DNA of 64,000 bases from Thiobacillus sp. (GCF_018780105.1 NZ_JADMKC010000002.1:456427-520426), one strand, 5' to 3'; numbered from the stretch's first letter, positions 1-10,919 are shown. Notes: generated from the sequence alone by a model not told the origin. Numbers and translations: made by a program.

Positions 1-139
1 TGCGCAGCACGTTGGTGGCGCCGGGATTGCCCGAGCCGAAGCTGCGCGGGTCGGGCAGGCCCATGAGCTTGCTGACGATGACGGCAAACGATAAGGAACC
101 GATGAGGTAGGCGCCGATGACAAATAGCAGCGTGGTCAT
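1..139 (-). CDS. plsY: Glycerol-3-phosphate acyltransferase PlsY (N-terminal part)
   Basis: Only the first 46 residues are inside the window; the gene runs off the left edge. PlsY is an inner-membrane enzyme that moves an acyl group from acyl-phosphate to glycerol-3-phosphate, the first step of phospholipid synthesis. The visible part has a first transmembrane helix (about residues 3-22) followed by the family signature [12 protein letters not shown]. The ATG is the complement of 137-139. It diverges from folB, an arrangement common in proteobacteria. The identification rests on the signature motif. Confidence 0.9.
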   Translation of the reverse strand, partial: MTTLLFVIGAYLIGSLSFAVIVSKLMGLPDPRSFGSGNPGATNVLR

Positions 140-193
140 AACGAAGTCAGTAAAATGGCGGGTTTTGGATGGGCCCCAAGCGGGCGCGGCGCG

Positions 194-556
194 ATGGATA
201 TCTTGTTTTTGCGGGACTTTCGTCTCGAACTGATTATCGGCGTATACGAATGGGAACGCAAAGTGCCGCAGCCGGTCCGGCTCGACCTCGAAATCGGCCT
301 GGCCAACAGCAAGGCGGGTGACACCGACAATGTGGCCGACACCATCGACTACGGTGCGGTGGCGATGCGGGTGAAGGACTATCTGCACAACGCGCCTCAG
401 CCGATCACGCTGGTGGAAACGGTAGCCGAGCATGTCGCCGCCATCGTGCTCAACGAGTTCGGTTCGCCGTGGGTGAAGGTGTCGGTGACCAAGTTCGCCA
501 TCGTGCCCGGCATCAAGGAACTGGGCATCTGCATCGAGCGCGGCAGCCGCGCGTGA
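194..556 (+). CDS. folB: Dihydroneopterin aldolase FolB
   Basis: FolB converts 7,8-dihydroneopterin to 6-hydroxymethyl-7,8-dihydropterin and glycolaldehyde in folate synthesis, in the cytoplasm. The 120-residue length is normal. The start [20 protein letters not shown] matches the family's N-terminus, with the conserved G-x-x-x-W-E (IGVYEWE), and the middle has the conserved Asp-Tyr of the DTIDYGAV segment. A frame-open upstream start at 155 would add 13 residues without family resemblance, so the ATG at 194 is preferred. Its stop overlaps the GTG of the next gene (GTGA), suggesting translational coupling. Confidence 0.92.
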   Translation: MDILFLRDFRLELIIGVYEWERKVPQPVRLDLEIGLANSKAGDTDNVADTIDYGAVAMRVKDYLHNAPQPITLVETVAEHVAAIVLNEFGSPWVKVSVTKFAIVPGIKELGICIERGSRA

Positions 557-1305
557 ACTTTGAACAGATTGCCGCCGGCCAGATTGCCAGTGCGGTGGCC
601 ATCCTGCTGGCGGCGTATTTCATCCGCGGCATCACCGGGTTTGGTTCGGGGCTGGTGTCAGTGCCCTTGCTGGCGCTGTTCCTGCCGCTGCAGTTTGTGG
701 TGCCGCTGATCCTGCTGCTGGATTTCACCGCGTCGATCGTGATCGGCGGCCTGCATTTCAAGCGCGTGAAGTGGGATGAAATCGGCATTTTGGTTCCGTT
801 CGGCGTGATCGGCGTGATCGCCGGCACCACGCTGTTGGTCAAACTGCCGACAGAGCCGATGCTGTATGCGCTGGCCGGCTTCGTGTTCGTGTTTGCGCTG
901 CGCAGCGTGCTGAACCTGCACGGCGATAAGCTGATTTCGCGCGGCTGGGCCGTGCCGGCCGCGCTCACCGGCGGCACCGTGGGCGCGCTGTTCGGCACCG
1001 GCGGGCCGCCGTATGTGATTTACCTGAACCACCGCATCCGCGACAAAAGTGATTTGCGGGCGACTTTTTCGGCGCTGTTCTTTACCGAAGGCCTGACCCG
1101 CATCGCCAGCTTCCTGATCGTCGGCCTGCTGTTGTCGCGCGAGATCTGGATCGCGTATTTTGCCGCCTTGCCCATCATGCTCGGCGCGCTCTATCTCGGC
1201 GGGCGCGTGCATGTCGGCTTGAGCCAGACGCAGATGACGCGACTGGTCGGCGTGTTGTTGCTGGTGTCGAGTGTGTCGCTGTTATTCAAGGCCATGAACG
1301 TATGA
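553..1305 (+). CDS. TauE/SafE-family membrane permease
   Basis: A 250-residue membrane protein with about seven to eight hydrophobic helices. The N-terminal [17 protein letters not shown] and the mid-protein [15 protein letters not shown] are the paired signatures of the TauE/SafE (DUF81) family, proposed to export or import sulfonates, sulfite and other small organic anions. The GTG at 553 overlaps the folB stop; the reading frame stays open further upstream inside folB, but that part has no family resemblance. The substrate cannot be read from sequence. The end overlaps the next gene by ATGA. Confidence 0.85.
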   Translation: MNFEQIAAGQIASAVAILLAAYFIRGITGFGSGLVSVPLLALFLPLQFVVPLILLLDFTASIVIGGLHFKRVKWDEIGILVPFGVIGVIAGTTLLVKLPTEPMLYALAGFVFVFALRSVLNLHGDKLISRGWAVPAALTGGTVGALFGTGGPPYVIYLNHRIRDKSDLRATFSALFFTEGLTRIASFLIVGLLLSREIWIAYFAALPIMLGALYLGGRVHVGLSQTQMTRLVGVLLLVSSVSLLFKAMNV

Positions 1306-2273
1306 ATACATCCCAACAAAAGCAGTCTGAGTCGCTGCATTTCCAGTCCGTCTCCTTCACCGGCCTCGCGCCCGGTGCGCGCCTCATCGTGCTGGGCGCC
1401 GTGCATGGCAACGAAACCTGCGGTACCCAGGCGATCCGCCGCGTGATCGGCGAGATCGAATCGGGGCAGCTCGGCATCATGGCGGGGCAGGTGACTTTTG
1501 TGCCGGTCACCAATCCGCTGGCCTACGCATTGCACCGGCGCATGGGCGACCGCAACCTCAACCGCAATCTGGTGCCGACCGACACGCCGACCGAGTTCGA
1601 GGACCGCATCGCCAACTGGCTGTGCCCCTTGCTCGCACAGCACGATGCCCTGCTCGACCTGCATTCTTTCCATACTGCAGGCAAGCCTTTCGTCATGCTG
1701 GGGCCGCTGGACAACAGCGGCGCGCTGGAGCCGTTTGCGCGATCAGCCGAGGAAACCGCGCTGGCGCTGCGGCTGGGAGTGCATCGCTTCGTCGACGGCT
1801 GGCTCGATACCTACGCTGCCGGCGTTGCGCGGCGGGTGGCAGCCGGCGTTTCGGCGCGCGAAGCCGACGCACGCTACGGCGTCGGCACCACCGAATTCAT
1901 GCGCGCGCACGGCGGCATCGCGCTCACCCTCGAATGCGGCCAGCACGACGACCCCGCCGCGCCCGCCGTCGCCTATCAGGCCATCTGCAACACTTTGGCG
2001 CATCTTGGGCTGACGGCCGCAGCCGCGCCGCAGGCGGTGACCGACACCGAAGCGCTGAGCCTGTATCAGGTCATCGACCGAGTTCACGCGGAAGATGCAT
2101 TCAGCCGCCACTGGTCGAGCTTTGACCGTTTGCACGCAGGCGACCTGATCGGAACGCGCCACGACGGCACGCCGGTGCGGGCGGACACCGATGGCTATGT
2201 CGTGTTCCCCAATCCCAATGCGCTACCCGGCCAGGAGTGGTTCTACCTCGCCAAACCCAGCAGGCGGGTGTAA
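1302..2273 (+). CDS. AstE/AspA-family zinc hydrolase (succinylglutamate desuccinylase / aspartoacylase-like)
   Basis: A 323-residue zinc-dependent amidohydrolase of the M14-like AstE/AspA superfamily. The metal site is visible: HGNE at residues 35-38 (two ligands), a downstream LDLHSFH segment giving the second histidine, and the catalytic glutamate in ALTLECGQH. Family members remove acyl groups from amino acids (succinylglutamate, N-acetylaspartate). No arginine-catabolism (ast) genes are nearby, so AstE itself is unlikely. It overlaps the permease by ATGA and lies just before a GCS2-type ligase and a second hydrolase of the same superfamily. Confidence 0.82.
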   Translation: MNTSQQKQSESLHFQSVSFTGLAPGARLIVLGAVHGNETCGTQAIRRVIGEIESGQLGIMAGQVTFVPVTNPLAYALHRRMGDRNLNRNLVPTDTPTEFEDRIANWLCPLLAQHDALLDLHSFHTAGKPFVMLGPLDNSGALEPFARSAEETALALRLGVHRFVDGWLDTYAAGVARRVAAGVSAREADARYGVGTTEFMRAHGGIALTLECGQHDDPAAPAVAYQAICNTLAHLGLTAAAAPQAVTDTEALSLYQVIDRVHAEDAFSRHWSSFDRLHAGDLIGTRHDGTPVRADTDGYVVFPNPNALPGQEWFYLAKPSRRV

Positions 2274-2318
2274 CTTTTTTCATCGCACTGTCGTTGGGTG
2301 GCGTCAGGAGTATGCGCT

Positions 2319-3752
2319 ATGGGCCAGGAAGTCGACCGCACGCACTTTTCGGAAACGGATTCCCGCCAGTTTGCCAGCAGGCTGGCAGAGGAAACGGCTG
2401 CACTGCGGTCGTTTGCCCAAGCAGGCGGATTTACCGATGCGCGCTACGTGGCGGGCTTCGAACTCGAGGCCTGGCTGCTCGATCATGCCGGGCTGCCCCA
2501 TCCGGTCAACGAGGCGTATCTGCGCGCGCTGAACGATCCGCTGGTGGTGCCCGAGCTGTCGCGCTTCAACGTCGAACTGAATGCGCCGCCGCTGGAAGTG
2601 GGCGCGGGTCTGCTGGCCGCGCTGGAGGAATCCCTACTGAGCACCTGGGACCATTGCCAGCAGGTGGCGCACGGCATGGACACGGTGCTGGCGATGATCG
2701 GCATATTGCCGACCATTCGCGATCAGGATCTGTGCCTTGCCAACATGTCGGCGATGAAACGCTTCGACGTGCTCAATGCGCAGGTGCTGCAGCAGCGCGG
2801 CAGCGCGCCCATCCGCATCGACATCGAGGGCGCGGATCATCTTCAGTTGAGCCGGCCCGACGTGATGCTGGAAGCCGCCACCACCTCGTTCCAGCTGCAT
2901 CTGCAGGTGCCGTTCGCGCAGGCGGGGCGCTACTACAACGCTTCGCTGATCAGCTGTGCGCCATTGCTGGCGGCGGCGGTCAATTCGCCGTTGTTGTTCG
3001 GCCAGCGCCTGTGGCAGGAGACGCGGGTGCCGCTGTTCGAGCAGGCAGTGGAGCTGGGCGGCTATCAGGGGCTGGCCGAGGCCAGCGTGCGGCGGGTGAG
3101 TTTCGGGCGCGGCTATGTGGCGAACAGTCCGCTGGAACTGTTCGAAGAGAATCTCGAACACTATCCAGTGTTGCTGCCGATGCCGCAGGCGGAAGCGCCC
3201 GCACGCTTTCCCCATCTGCGTCTGCACAACGGCGCCATCTGGCGCTGGGTGCGGCCGCTGATCGGCTTCGATGCCACGGGGCTGGCGCACATGCGGCTGG
3301 AGCAGCGCGTGCTGCCGAGCGGCCCGACGGTGCTGGACATGGTAGCCAACGCGGCGCTGTATTTCGGGCTGGTGCACACGCTGGCGCGGAAGCCGCGCGC
3401 GGCCGAGGCCGATTTGCCATTTGGCGACGCGCGCGCCAATTTCTACGCGGCGGCCCGTCACGGGCTGCAGGCCGAACTGGTCTGGCTCGATGGGCGGCGT
3501 TATTCCACGCGCGAACTGATCCTGGAGACCCTCCTGCCGCAGGCGCGCCAGGGTTTGCGCGATTTCGGCCTGCCGGACGCCGAAGTCGAGCATTATCTGG
3601 GCGTGGCCGAAGCCCGGGTGCGCAGCGGCCAGACCGGATCGGCATGGCAGTTGCAGCGGCTCGCAAAAGTGGGTGGCGACGTTCATCGCATGATGGACGA
3701 TTACCTGGTGAACCAGCGTTCAGGCGCACCGGTACATGAATGGGGCCTGTAA
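2319..3752 (+). CDS. GCS2-family carboxylate-amine (glutamate-cysteine ligase-like) ligase
   Basis: A 477-residue protein resembling the GCS2 type of glutamate-cysteine ligase, an ATP-dependent enzyme that joins a carboxylate to an amine. Visible family blocks are GFELEAWLLD near residue 50, RFNVELNAPP, IDIEGADHLQL, and HLRLHNGAIWRWVRPLIG with a following RLEQRVLPSGPT. The ATG at 2319 is chosen because GGAG at 2307-2310 lies 8 bases ahead; an in-frame GTG at 2298 lacks such a site. It sits between two AstE/AspA-like hydrolases with TAATG overlap to the second. The substrate pair is unknown; glutathione synthesis is possible, but no gshB is adjacent. Confidence 0.78.
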   Translation: MGQEVDRTHFSETDSRQFASRLAEETAALRSFAQAGGFTDARYVAGFELEAWLLDHAGLPHPVNEAYLRALNDPLVVPELSRFNVELNAPPLEVGAGLLAALEESLLSTWDHCQQVAHGMDTVLAMIGILPTIRDQDLCLANMSAMKRFDVLNAQVLQQRGSAPIRIDIEGADHLQLSRPDVMLEAATTSFQLHLQVPFAQAGRYYNASLISCAPLLAAAVNSPLLFGQRLWQETRVPLFEQAVELGGYQGLAEASVRRVSFGRGYVANSPLELFEENLEHYPVLLPMPQAEAPARFPHLRLHNGAIWRWVRPLIGFDATGLAHMRLEQRVLPSGPTVLDMVANAALYFGLVHTLARKPRAAEADLPFGDARANFYAAARHGLQAELVWLDGRRYSTRELILETLLPQARQGLRDFGLPDAEVEHYLGVAEARVRSGQTGSAWQLQRLAKVGGDVHRMMDDYLVNQRSGAPVHEWGL

Positions 3753-4759
3753 TGCTGACGCAATTTGAAACTTTGCCCGCAGGCTTGCTGGAGGCGACGG
3801 CCGCCCAGCTGAGCGAGGTGCTGCCCGGCCCGGCGCTGATCCATCTGCCGGGCCGCCACACCCTGCCGCTGTTCGTTTCAGTGCTGCTGCACGGCAACGA
3901 AGACACCGGCTGGCAAGCCGCACAAACGGTGCTGAAAAAATATGCGACGGCAGAATTGCCGCGCGCGCTGTCGCTGTTCATCGGCAATGTCGAGGCGGCC
4001 CGCGTGGGCTTGCGCAGGCTCGACGGCCAGCCGGATTACAACCGGGTCTGGCCGGGCGGCGAGGCGGCGCACCCGGCCGAGCAGGCGATGATGCAGCAGG
4101 TGGTCGACGCCATGCGCGTGCGCGGCGTGTTCGCCAGCCTCGACATCCACAACAACACCGGCCTCAATCCACACTACGCCTGCGTCAACCGGCTGGAGCA
4201 GCCCTTCCTGCATCTGGCCACGCTGTTTTCGCGCACGGTGGTGTACTTCATCCGTCCACGCGGTGTGCAGTCCGCGGCCTTTGCCGAGTTGTGCCCGGCG
4301 GTGACGGTGGAATGCGGCAAGCCGGGCACGCCCGGCAGCGTCGAGCATGCCGCCGGCTTCATGGAGGCCTGCCTGCATTTGTCGGAATTCCCGCAGCATC
4401 CGGTGGCGCCGCATGACGTCGATCTGTTTCATACCGTGGCCACGGTCAAGCTGCCGGATGAGGCGAGTTTCGGCTTCGGCGCACCGGCTGCCGACATCGA
4501 TTTCGTGCCCGAGCTCGACCACTTCAATTTCCGCGAACTGGCGCACGGCGACCTGTGGGGGCAGGTGAAGGCGGACAGCGCGGCGCGGCTGCAGGTGCTG
4601 GACGAAAGCGGCGCGGACATCGGCGACCGCCTGTTCGATTACGAGAAGAATGCGATCAGGCTCAGGCGGCCGCTGATGCCGGCCATGCTGACGCGCGACG
4701 AGCGGGTGATCCGGCAGGACTGCCTGTGCTATCTGATGGAGCGGATCGCGTATGCGTAG
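3752..4759 (+). CDS. M14/AstE-like zinc carboxypeptidase or deacylase
   Basis: A 335-residue hydrolase of the same superfamily as the product of 1302-2273 but clearly divergent. The zinc site shows as HGNED at residues 47-51, a second histidine in LDIHNNTGLN, and the catalytic glutamate in TVECGKPG. The ATG at 3752 overlaps the ligase stop (TAATG), so the two are probably translated together; an upstream in-frame ATG at 3740 lies inside the ligase. It may trim or recycle the ligase product. It ends directly against the convergent xerD stop with no spacer or terminator. Confidence 0.78.
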   Translation: MLTQFETLPAGLLEATAAQLSEVLPGPALIHLPGRHTLPLFVSVLLHGNEDTGWQAAQTVLKKYATAELPRALSLFIGNVEAARVGLRRLDGQPDYNRVWPGGEAAHPAEQAMMQQVVDAMRVRGVFASLDIHNNTGLNPHYACVNRLEQPFLHLATLFSRTVVYFIRPRGVQSAAFAELCPAVTVECGKPGTPGSVEHAAGFMEACLHLSEFPQHPVAPHDVDLFHTVATVKLPDEASFGFGAPAADIDFVPELDHFNFRELAHGDLWGQVKADSAARLQVLDESGADIGDRLFDYEKNAIRLRRPLMPAMLTRDERVIRQDCLCYLMERIAYA

Positions 4760-5668
4760 TCAGCCGCGCGGATGATGCGCGGCGTGCAGTTGCTTCAAAC
4801 GCTCGCGGGCCACGTGGGTGTAGATCTGCGTGGTGGAAATATCGCTGTGGCCGAGCAGCATCTGCACCACGCGCAGATCGGCGCCGTGATTCAGCAGATG
4901 CGTCGCAAACGCATGGCGCAGTGTGTGCGGCGACAGCGGCCGCACGATGCCGGCGCTGCGCGCGCGCCGCTTGATCAGGTACCAGAAGGCCTGCCGCGTC
5001 ATACCGTCGCCGCGCGCGGTGACGAACACTGCGTCGCTCAGATTCTTTTCCATCAGCGCCGGCCGCGCTTCGGCCAGATAGCGCCGTAGCCACGCCACAG
5101 CCTCCTCGCCCAGCGGCACCAGCCGGTCCTTGTTGCCTTTGCCGGTGACGCGCAGCACGCCGTCGCTGAGATTGATCGCGGTCAGCTTCAGCCCCACCAG
5201 CTCGGACACGCGCAAGCCGGTGGCGTACAGCGTTTCGAGCATCGCGCGGTCGCGCAGGTCGAGCGGCACGTCGCTCGCTGCACTGGCGAGCAGGCGTTCG
5301 ACGTCGGCCTCGGTCAGCGACTTGGGCAGCGAGCGCGGCAGCTTGGGGCTGTCGAGATTGAGCGTGGGGTCGGCGGCGATCAGACTCTCGCGCAACAGGT
5401 AGCGATAAAAACGCTTGAGGCTGGAGGTGTAGCGCGCGGCGCTGCGTGGCTGCGCGTGGCCGGCAAAACGCCAGGCCAGGTAGGCCTCGATATCACCCGC
5501 CACCGCAGCGTCCAGTTCGCGGCCACGGGACTGCCGCAGCCACTTGCCGTAGCCGATCAAGTCGCGTCGATAGGCCGCCAGCGTCAGCTGCGCCAGCCCG
5601 TCTTCCAGCCACAGGTGATCGCAGAAGCGATCGATCAGCGGATCAGGCGTCGCCGTGGTCGGGGGCAT
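4760..5668 (-). CDS. xerD: Site-specific tyrosine recombinase XerD
   Basis: XerD acts with XerC at dif to resolve chromosome dimers at the septum. The 302-residue protein has the SAM-like core-binding domain (about 1-105) and the catalytic domain with the full tyrosine-recombinase set: R153, K177, H248, R251, H274 and nucleophile Y283 (motifs HTLRH, LLGH, IYTHV). Length and motifs fit a housekeeping XerD rather than a phage integrase, and no mobile genes are near. It overlaps the upstream methyltransferase gene by 26 bases on the same strand, so both are likely one transcript. Confidence 0.93.
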   Translation of the reverse strand: MPPTTATPDPLIDRFCDHLWLEDGLAQLTLAAYRRDLIGYGKWLRQSRGRELDAAVAGDIEAYLAWRFAGHAQPRSAARYTSSLKRFYRYLLRESLIAADPTLNLDSPKLPRSLPKSLTEADVERLLASAASDVPLDLRDRAMLETLYATGLRVSELVGLKLTAINLSDGVLRVTGKGNKDRLVPLGEEAVAWLRRYLAEARPALMEKNLSDAVFVTARGDGMTRQAFWYLIKRRARSAGIVRPLSPHTLRHAFATHLLNHGADLRVVQMLLGHSDISTTQIYTHVARERLKQLHAAHHPRG

Positions 5669-6128
5669 GTTGTTCGTGCGCCAGCAGCCAGGTTTTCACG
5701 TCCAGCGGGGCGCCCGCCGCCGCGTGCATGAAACCGCCCAGCCCGTGGGCCGCCACCACGCGATGGCAGGGCACCAGAATCGGCAACGGGTTCGAACCGC
5801 AGGCCTGGCCTACCGCGCGCGCCGCGGTGCCCAGCTGTTTGGCCAGTGCACCGTAGGTCGTCGGCTGGCCCGGCGGAATCGCCCGCAGCGCCTGCCATAC
5901 CCGCTGCTGGAACGGCGTGCCGGCCAGCGCAAAGCGCAGGTCGAAAACATGCGTGGGATCGCTCCAGTAAGCCGCCAACTCGCACGCAAGCGGTTCGGCG
6001 CGCGCATCCAGCTGCTTTGATATCGGCGTATCCAGCGGCAAAAAGTCCAACTGCGTCAGCGCGTCGCCGTCAAAGCGCGCGCCCAGACGACACATCGGGG
6101 CTGGGAGGATGACATCGTAAGTTTGCAT
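5643..6128 (-). CDS. ogt: Methylated-DNA--protein-cysteine methyltransferase
   Basis: A 161-residue suicide repair protein that takes the alkyl group from O6-alkylguanine onto its own cysteine. The active site PCHRV is present with C121, preceded by the DNA-binding helix-turn-helix region (TTYGALAKQLG) and the RAVGQACGSNP arginine-finger segment. The ATG at 6128 gives MQTYDVILPAP, a normal family N-terminus; the open frame extends 41 codons further but without resemblance. Single-domain length fits Ogt rather than Ada. Downstream it overlaps xerD. Confidence 0.9.
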   Translation of the reverse strand: MQTYDVILPAPMCRLGARFDGDALTQLDFLPLDTPISKQLDARAEPLACELAAYWSDPTHVFDLRFALAGTPFQQRVWQALRAIPPGQPTTYGALAKQLGTAARAVGQACGSNPLPILVPCHRVVAAHGLGGFMHAAAGAPLDVKTWLLAHEQHAPDHGDA

Positions 6129-6235
6129 GGATGAACAAAAAGGCTGTTCCGGAGTAAGGGCGGCAGATTCAAGCGGTGCGAGGTGATATCCTGCCGGAAT
6201 TTTTTGGCTGTGTCCCGCTTCTGCCCCACCGGGCA

Positions 6236-6268
6236 AAACGGCCCGATGCATTTCGCATCAGGCCGTTT
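6236..6268 (-). terminator. Hairpin terminator after the rpoD-tRNA transcript
   Basis: Arms 6236-6249 and 6255-6268 pair over 14 positions with one C/A mismatch and a 5-base loop. On the minus strand the hairpin follows the tRNA by a few bases and is followed by a short T run (GTTTTG). It is well placed to end the macromolecular-synthesis operon transcript. Confidence 0.7.
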
Positions 6269-6273
6269 GTTTT

Positions 6274-6350
<77 letters not shown>

Positions 6351-6366
6351 GTGATCGTCTAAGCGT

Positions 6367-6386
6367 GGCCGTTGAACGCAACGGCC
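6367..6386 (-). other. Hairpin between rpoD and the tRNA
   Basis: An 8-base perfect stem (GGCCGTTG / CAACGGCC) with an AACG loop on the plus strand lies between the rpoD stop and the tRNA. It has no T run on the minus strand, so it is more likely a processing or mRNA-stability element separating the mRNA from the tRNA than a terminator. Confidence 0.4.
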
Positions 6387-6394
6387 CGGCCCAT

Positions 6395-8347
<1,953 letters not shown>

Positions 8348-8442
8348 GTTCCAGCTCGCGCAGTGCGCGCGGGTGGATAAAGTCGTTCAAAAACCGGAAA
8401 TTATACCGCAAATCAAGGCCTTGTCGCGAGGTATTTGGCAAG

Positions 8443-10146
8443 CTAGGAGCGTGCCAGGTCCATCAACTCCTGGCGTTCACTCGCGTTGAGGCTGTTTAGC
8501 GGCCGCGCCGCCAGCTCTTGCTGACGTCTGCGCCGCCAGTCGTCGCGGAGCTGCCGGGCGGCGCCGTCGAATTCGGCGTGCCAGTCCCAGCTATCGTCTT
8601 TGTCGAGCAAATCGGTCATGAGTTCATTCACCAGGCTTTCCAGCGTGCTGCCGCGTGCTGCCTCGGCCAGCGAGGGCAGGCTGGATTGCCCGATATCGCG
8701 CAGCCAGGTCATGAGTTCGGTCAGGCGCTCGAACAGTGGATCGTTCGCGTCCAGCCAGTCCATTTCGATTTCGCCAACGCGCTGCGGGTTCAGCAGCAGC
8801 ATGCGCGCCAGATTGCGCAGGCGCGAGGGCGCCGGACGCCGTTGCGGGCGCGATGGCGCGGGACGGGTCAGGCTGGGTTTCACGCCCATGTGGGTGAGTT
8901 CGTTGGCGGGTACGTGCGCCAGATCCGCGATTTGCCGTTGGATCAGGTTGCCCAGCAGCGGCGCGGAGATTTTTTCCAGCAGCGGCTTGGCCTGCTTGAG
9001 CAGGGAGGCCCGCCCTTCCTGGCTGTCGAGCTTGAGGCCGCTGGACAGTTCGCGCACCAGAAAGGCCGACAGCGGCAGCGTGTCGGTATCCAGCAGGTGC
9101 AGGAAGGCAGCCTGACCGTGGGCGCGGATGGTGCTGTCGGGGTCCTCGCCCTCGGGCAGGAACAGGAAGCTGATTTCCTTGCCATCCTGCAAGGCCTCCA
9201 GCGAGTTTTCCAGCGCGCGCCAAGCGGCTTTGCGGCCGGCATTGTCGCCGTCGAAGGCGTAAATCAGGCAGTCGGTATGGCGCAGCAGGGTGCGCACGTG
9301 GATCGGCGTGGTGGCGGTGCCCAGCGCGGCCACGGCGAATTCCACGCCGTGTTGCGCCAATGCGACCACGTCCATATAGCCTTCGACCACGATGGCGCGG
9401 CCGGCGGCCTTGATCGCCGCGCGTGCTTCGAACAGGCCGTACAGTTCCGAGCCTTTGTGAAACAGCGGGGTTTCCGGCGAATTGAGGTATTTCGGCTCGC
9501 CCTTGTCGAGCACGCGTCCGCCAAAGCCGATGATCTGGCCCTTGATGTTGCGGATGGGGAACATGATGCGGTCGCGGAAGCGGTCGTAGCGCCGCCCGCG
9601 CTCGCCGTCGACGACCAGGCCTGAGGCGGCCAGCGCATCGGCCGTGTAGTCACTAAAAACCTGTTTGAGTGGCGACCAGTCGTCCGGCGCGTAGCCGATG
9701 CCGTAGCGTGCCGCGATGGCGCCGGTAAGACCGCGCTGCTTCAGGTACTCGATGGCGCGCGGGGTCTGTTTCAGTTGCTGCTTGTAGAACTGAGCTGCCT
9801 GTTCCAGCGCGTCCCACAGCGCGGGCGGCGGTCTGGGACGTTCGGGTTCCTGCGCCGACTCCGGTATTGCCAAGCCGACATCCTGCGCCAGCGCGGCGAC
9901 GGCGTCGGGAAAGCTCATGTGCTCGTATTCCATCAGGAAACCGAGCGCGGTGCCGTGCGCGCCGCAACCAAAACAATGGTAGAACTGCTTGGTCGGGCTG
10001 ACGGTGAAGGAGGGGGTCTTTTCGCTGTGGAAGGGGCAGCAGGCCTGGTAGTTCTGGCCGGCTTTTTTCAGCGACACGCGGCGGTCGATGACATCAACGA
10101 TATCAACGCGGGCAAGCAGTGTATCGATGAAGTCGCGCGGGATCAT
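8443..10146 (-). CDS. dnaG: DNA primase DnaG
   Basis: Primase makes the RNA primers of replication at the fork with DnaB. In 567 residues it shows the zinc-binding domain (C37-x2-H40 and C58-x2-C61), the catalytic RNAP domain with DRIMFPIRNIKGQIIGFGGR and the TOPRIM motifs (VVEGYMDVVALAQHG, DGDNAGRKAAWRALE), and a C-terminal DnaB-interaction domain. Slightly shorter than the E. coli protein (581) but complete. It lies between yqeY and rpoD, all minus strand. Confidence 0.96.
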   Translation of the reverse strand: MIPRDFIDTLLARVDIVDVIDRRVSLKKAGQNYQACCPFHSEKTPSFTVSPTKQFYHCFGCGAHGTALGFLMEYEHMSFPDAVAALAQDVGLAIPESAQEPERPRPPPALWDALEQAAQFYKQQLKQTPRAIEYLKQRGLTGAIAARYGIGYAPDDWSPLKQVFSDYTADALAASGLVVDGERGRRYDRFRDRIMFPIRNIKGQIIGFGGRVLDKGEPKYLNSPETPLFHKGSELYGLFEARAAIKAAGRAIVVEGYMDVVALAQHGVEFAVAALGTATTPIHVRTLLRHTDCLIYAFDGDNAGRKAAWRALENSLEALQDGKEISFLFLPEGEDPDSTIRAHGQAAFLHLLDTDTLPLSAFLVRELSSGLKLDSQEGRASLLKQAKPLLEKISAPLLGNLIQRQIADLAHVPANELTHMGVKPSLTRPAPSRPQRRPAPSRLRNLARMLLLNPQRVGEIEMDWLDANDPLFERLTELMTWLRDIGQSSLPSLAEAARGSTLESLVNELMTDLLDKDDSWDWHAEFDGAARQLRDDWRRRRQQELAARPLNSLNASERQELMDLARS

Positions 10147-10202
10147 GGTTGCCGCAGGTCAGGGGTGTGGCATGAAAAACCCGGACGGGCGCCGAGGGAG
10201 AC

Positions 10203-10664
10203 TCAGCCCGCCAGGCGGGCTTTGATCAGCGCAGAGACCTGCCCCATGTCGGCGCGGCCGGCGAGGCGGGATTTCAGCAGCCCCATGACCTTACCCATGT
10301 CCTTTGCGCTGGCGGCGCCGGATTCGGCAATCGCCGCGGCAACGGCCGCTTCGACTTCGGTCGTGGAAAGCTGTTCGGGCAGATAGGCCTGCAGCACCAC
10401 CAGTTCAGCCTGCTCGGCGGCGACCAGATCGTCGCGTCCGGCCGTCTGGAACTGGCTGATCGAGTCCTTGCGCTGCTTGATGAGTTTTTCGACGATGCTG
10501 CCGATGATGGGATCACCCAGCGCTGCGTCGTCCAGTTCGATCCGTTCGTCGACCTCGCGTTGCTTGATCGCAGCGAGCAGCAGACGAATCGTGCCGAGGC
10601 GCGCCGTATCCTTGGCGCGCATAGCCGTTTTCATGTCGTCAGTGATGCGGAGCTTGAGCGACAT
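10203..10664 (-). CDS. yqeY: GatB/YqeY domain protein
   Basis: A 153-residue cytoplasmic protein made only of the YqeY domain, the tRNA-binding tail domain also found in the amidotransferase subunit GatB. The opening MSLKLRITDDMKTAMRAKD and the closing KDMGKVMGLLKSRLAGRADMG match the family. Its role as a stand-alone protein is uncertain. It sits between rpsU and dnaG, a frequent insertion into this operon outside the enterics. Confidence 0.9.
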   Translation of the reverse strand: MSLKLRITDDMKTAMRAKDTARLGTIRLLLAAIKQREVDERIELDDAALGDPIIGSIVEKLIKQRKDSISQFQTAGRDDLVAAEQAELVVLQAYLPEQLSTTEVEAAVAAAIAESGAASAKDMGKVMGLLKSRLAGRADMGQVSALIKARLAG

Positions 10665-10686
10665 GCCAAGTGGCCGTGCGTGTGAA

Positions 10687-10708
10687 GATTCTGCCGAACG
10701 GCAGAATC
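10687..10708 (-). terminator. Intercistronic hairpin at the rpsU stop (candidate attenuator)
   Basis: A perfect 9-base stem, GATTCTGCC (10687-10695) with GGCAGAATC (10700-10708), and a 4-base loop, overlapping the rpsU stop codon. There is no T run after it on the minus strand. In E. coli a terminator between rpsU and dnaG lowers expression of the downstream genes; this element is at the matching place and may do the same or mark an RNA processing site. Confidence 0.5.
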
Positions 10709-10919
10709 AATACATCTTGGGGGGCAGTTGCTGGCTGCGCAGGCGCTTGCTCTGGCGCTTGACGGCTGCAGCGAGCTTGCGCTTGCGCTCGGCGGTGGGC
10801 TTCTCGTAGAACTCGCGAGCGCGCAGTTCGGTCAGCAGACCCACTTTTTCGATGGAGCGCTTGAAGCGGCGCAGTGCGACATCGAAGGGCTCGTTTTCTT
10901 TGATTTTGACGAAGGGCAT
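10707..10919 (-). CDS. rpsU: 30S ribosomal protein bS21
   Basis: A 70-residue basic ribosomal protein needed for base-pairing of mRNA with the 16S 3' end. The start [20 protein letters not shown] and the Lys/Arg-rich tail with [13 protein letters not shown] are typical. The ATG (complement of 10917-10919) is the family start; the open frame runs 45 codons further upstream without resemblance. First gene of the macromolecular-synthesis operon, so its promoter should lie between 10920 and 11082, shared with the divergent gene at 11083. Confidence 0.96.
   Translation of the reverse strand: MPFVKIKENEPFDVALRRFKRSIEKVGLLTELRAREFYEKPTAERKRKLAAAVKRQSKRLRSQQLPPKMY

Noticed and set aside
2237..3739. 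A 500-codon open frame overlapping the GCS2 ligase gene in another frame
   Set aside because: The product is Ala/Gly/Arg-rich without domains, while the overlapping frame has clear ligase motifs and a good ribosome site.
4760..5668. Tyrosine recombinase as sign of a phage or integrative element
   Set aside because: Length, motifs and neighbours fit housekeeping XerD. No attachment repeats, phage or transfer genes are near.
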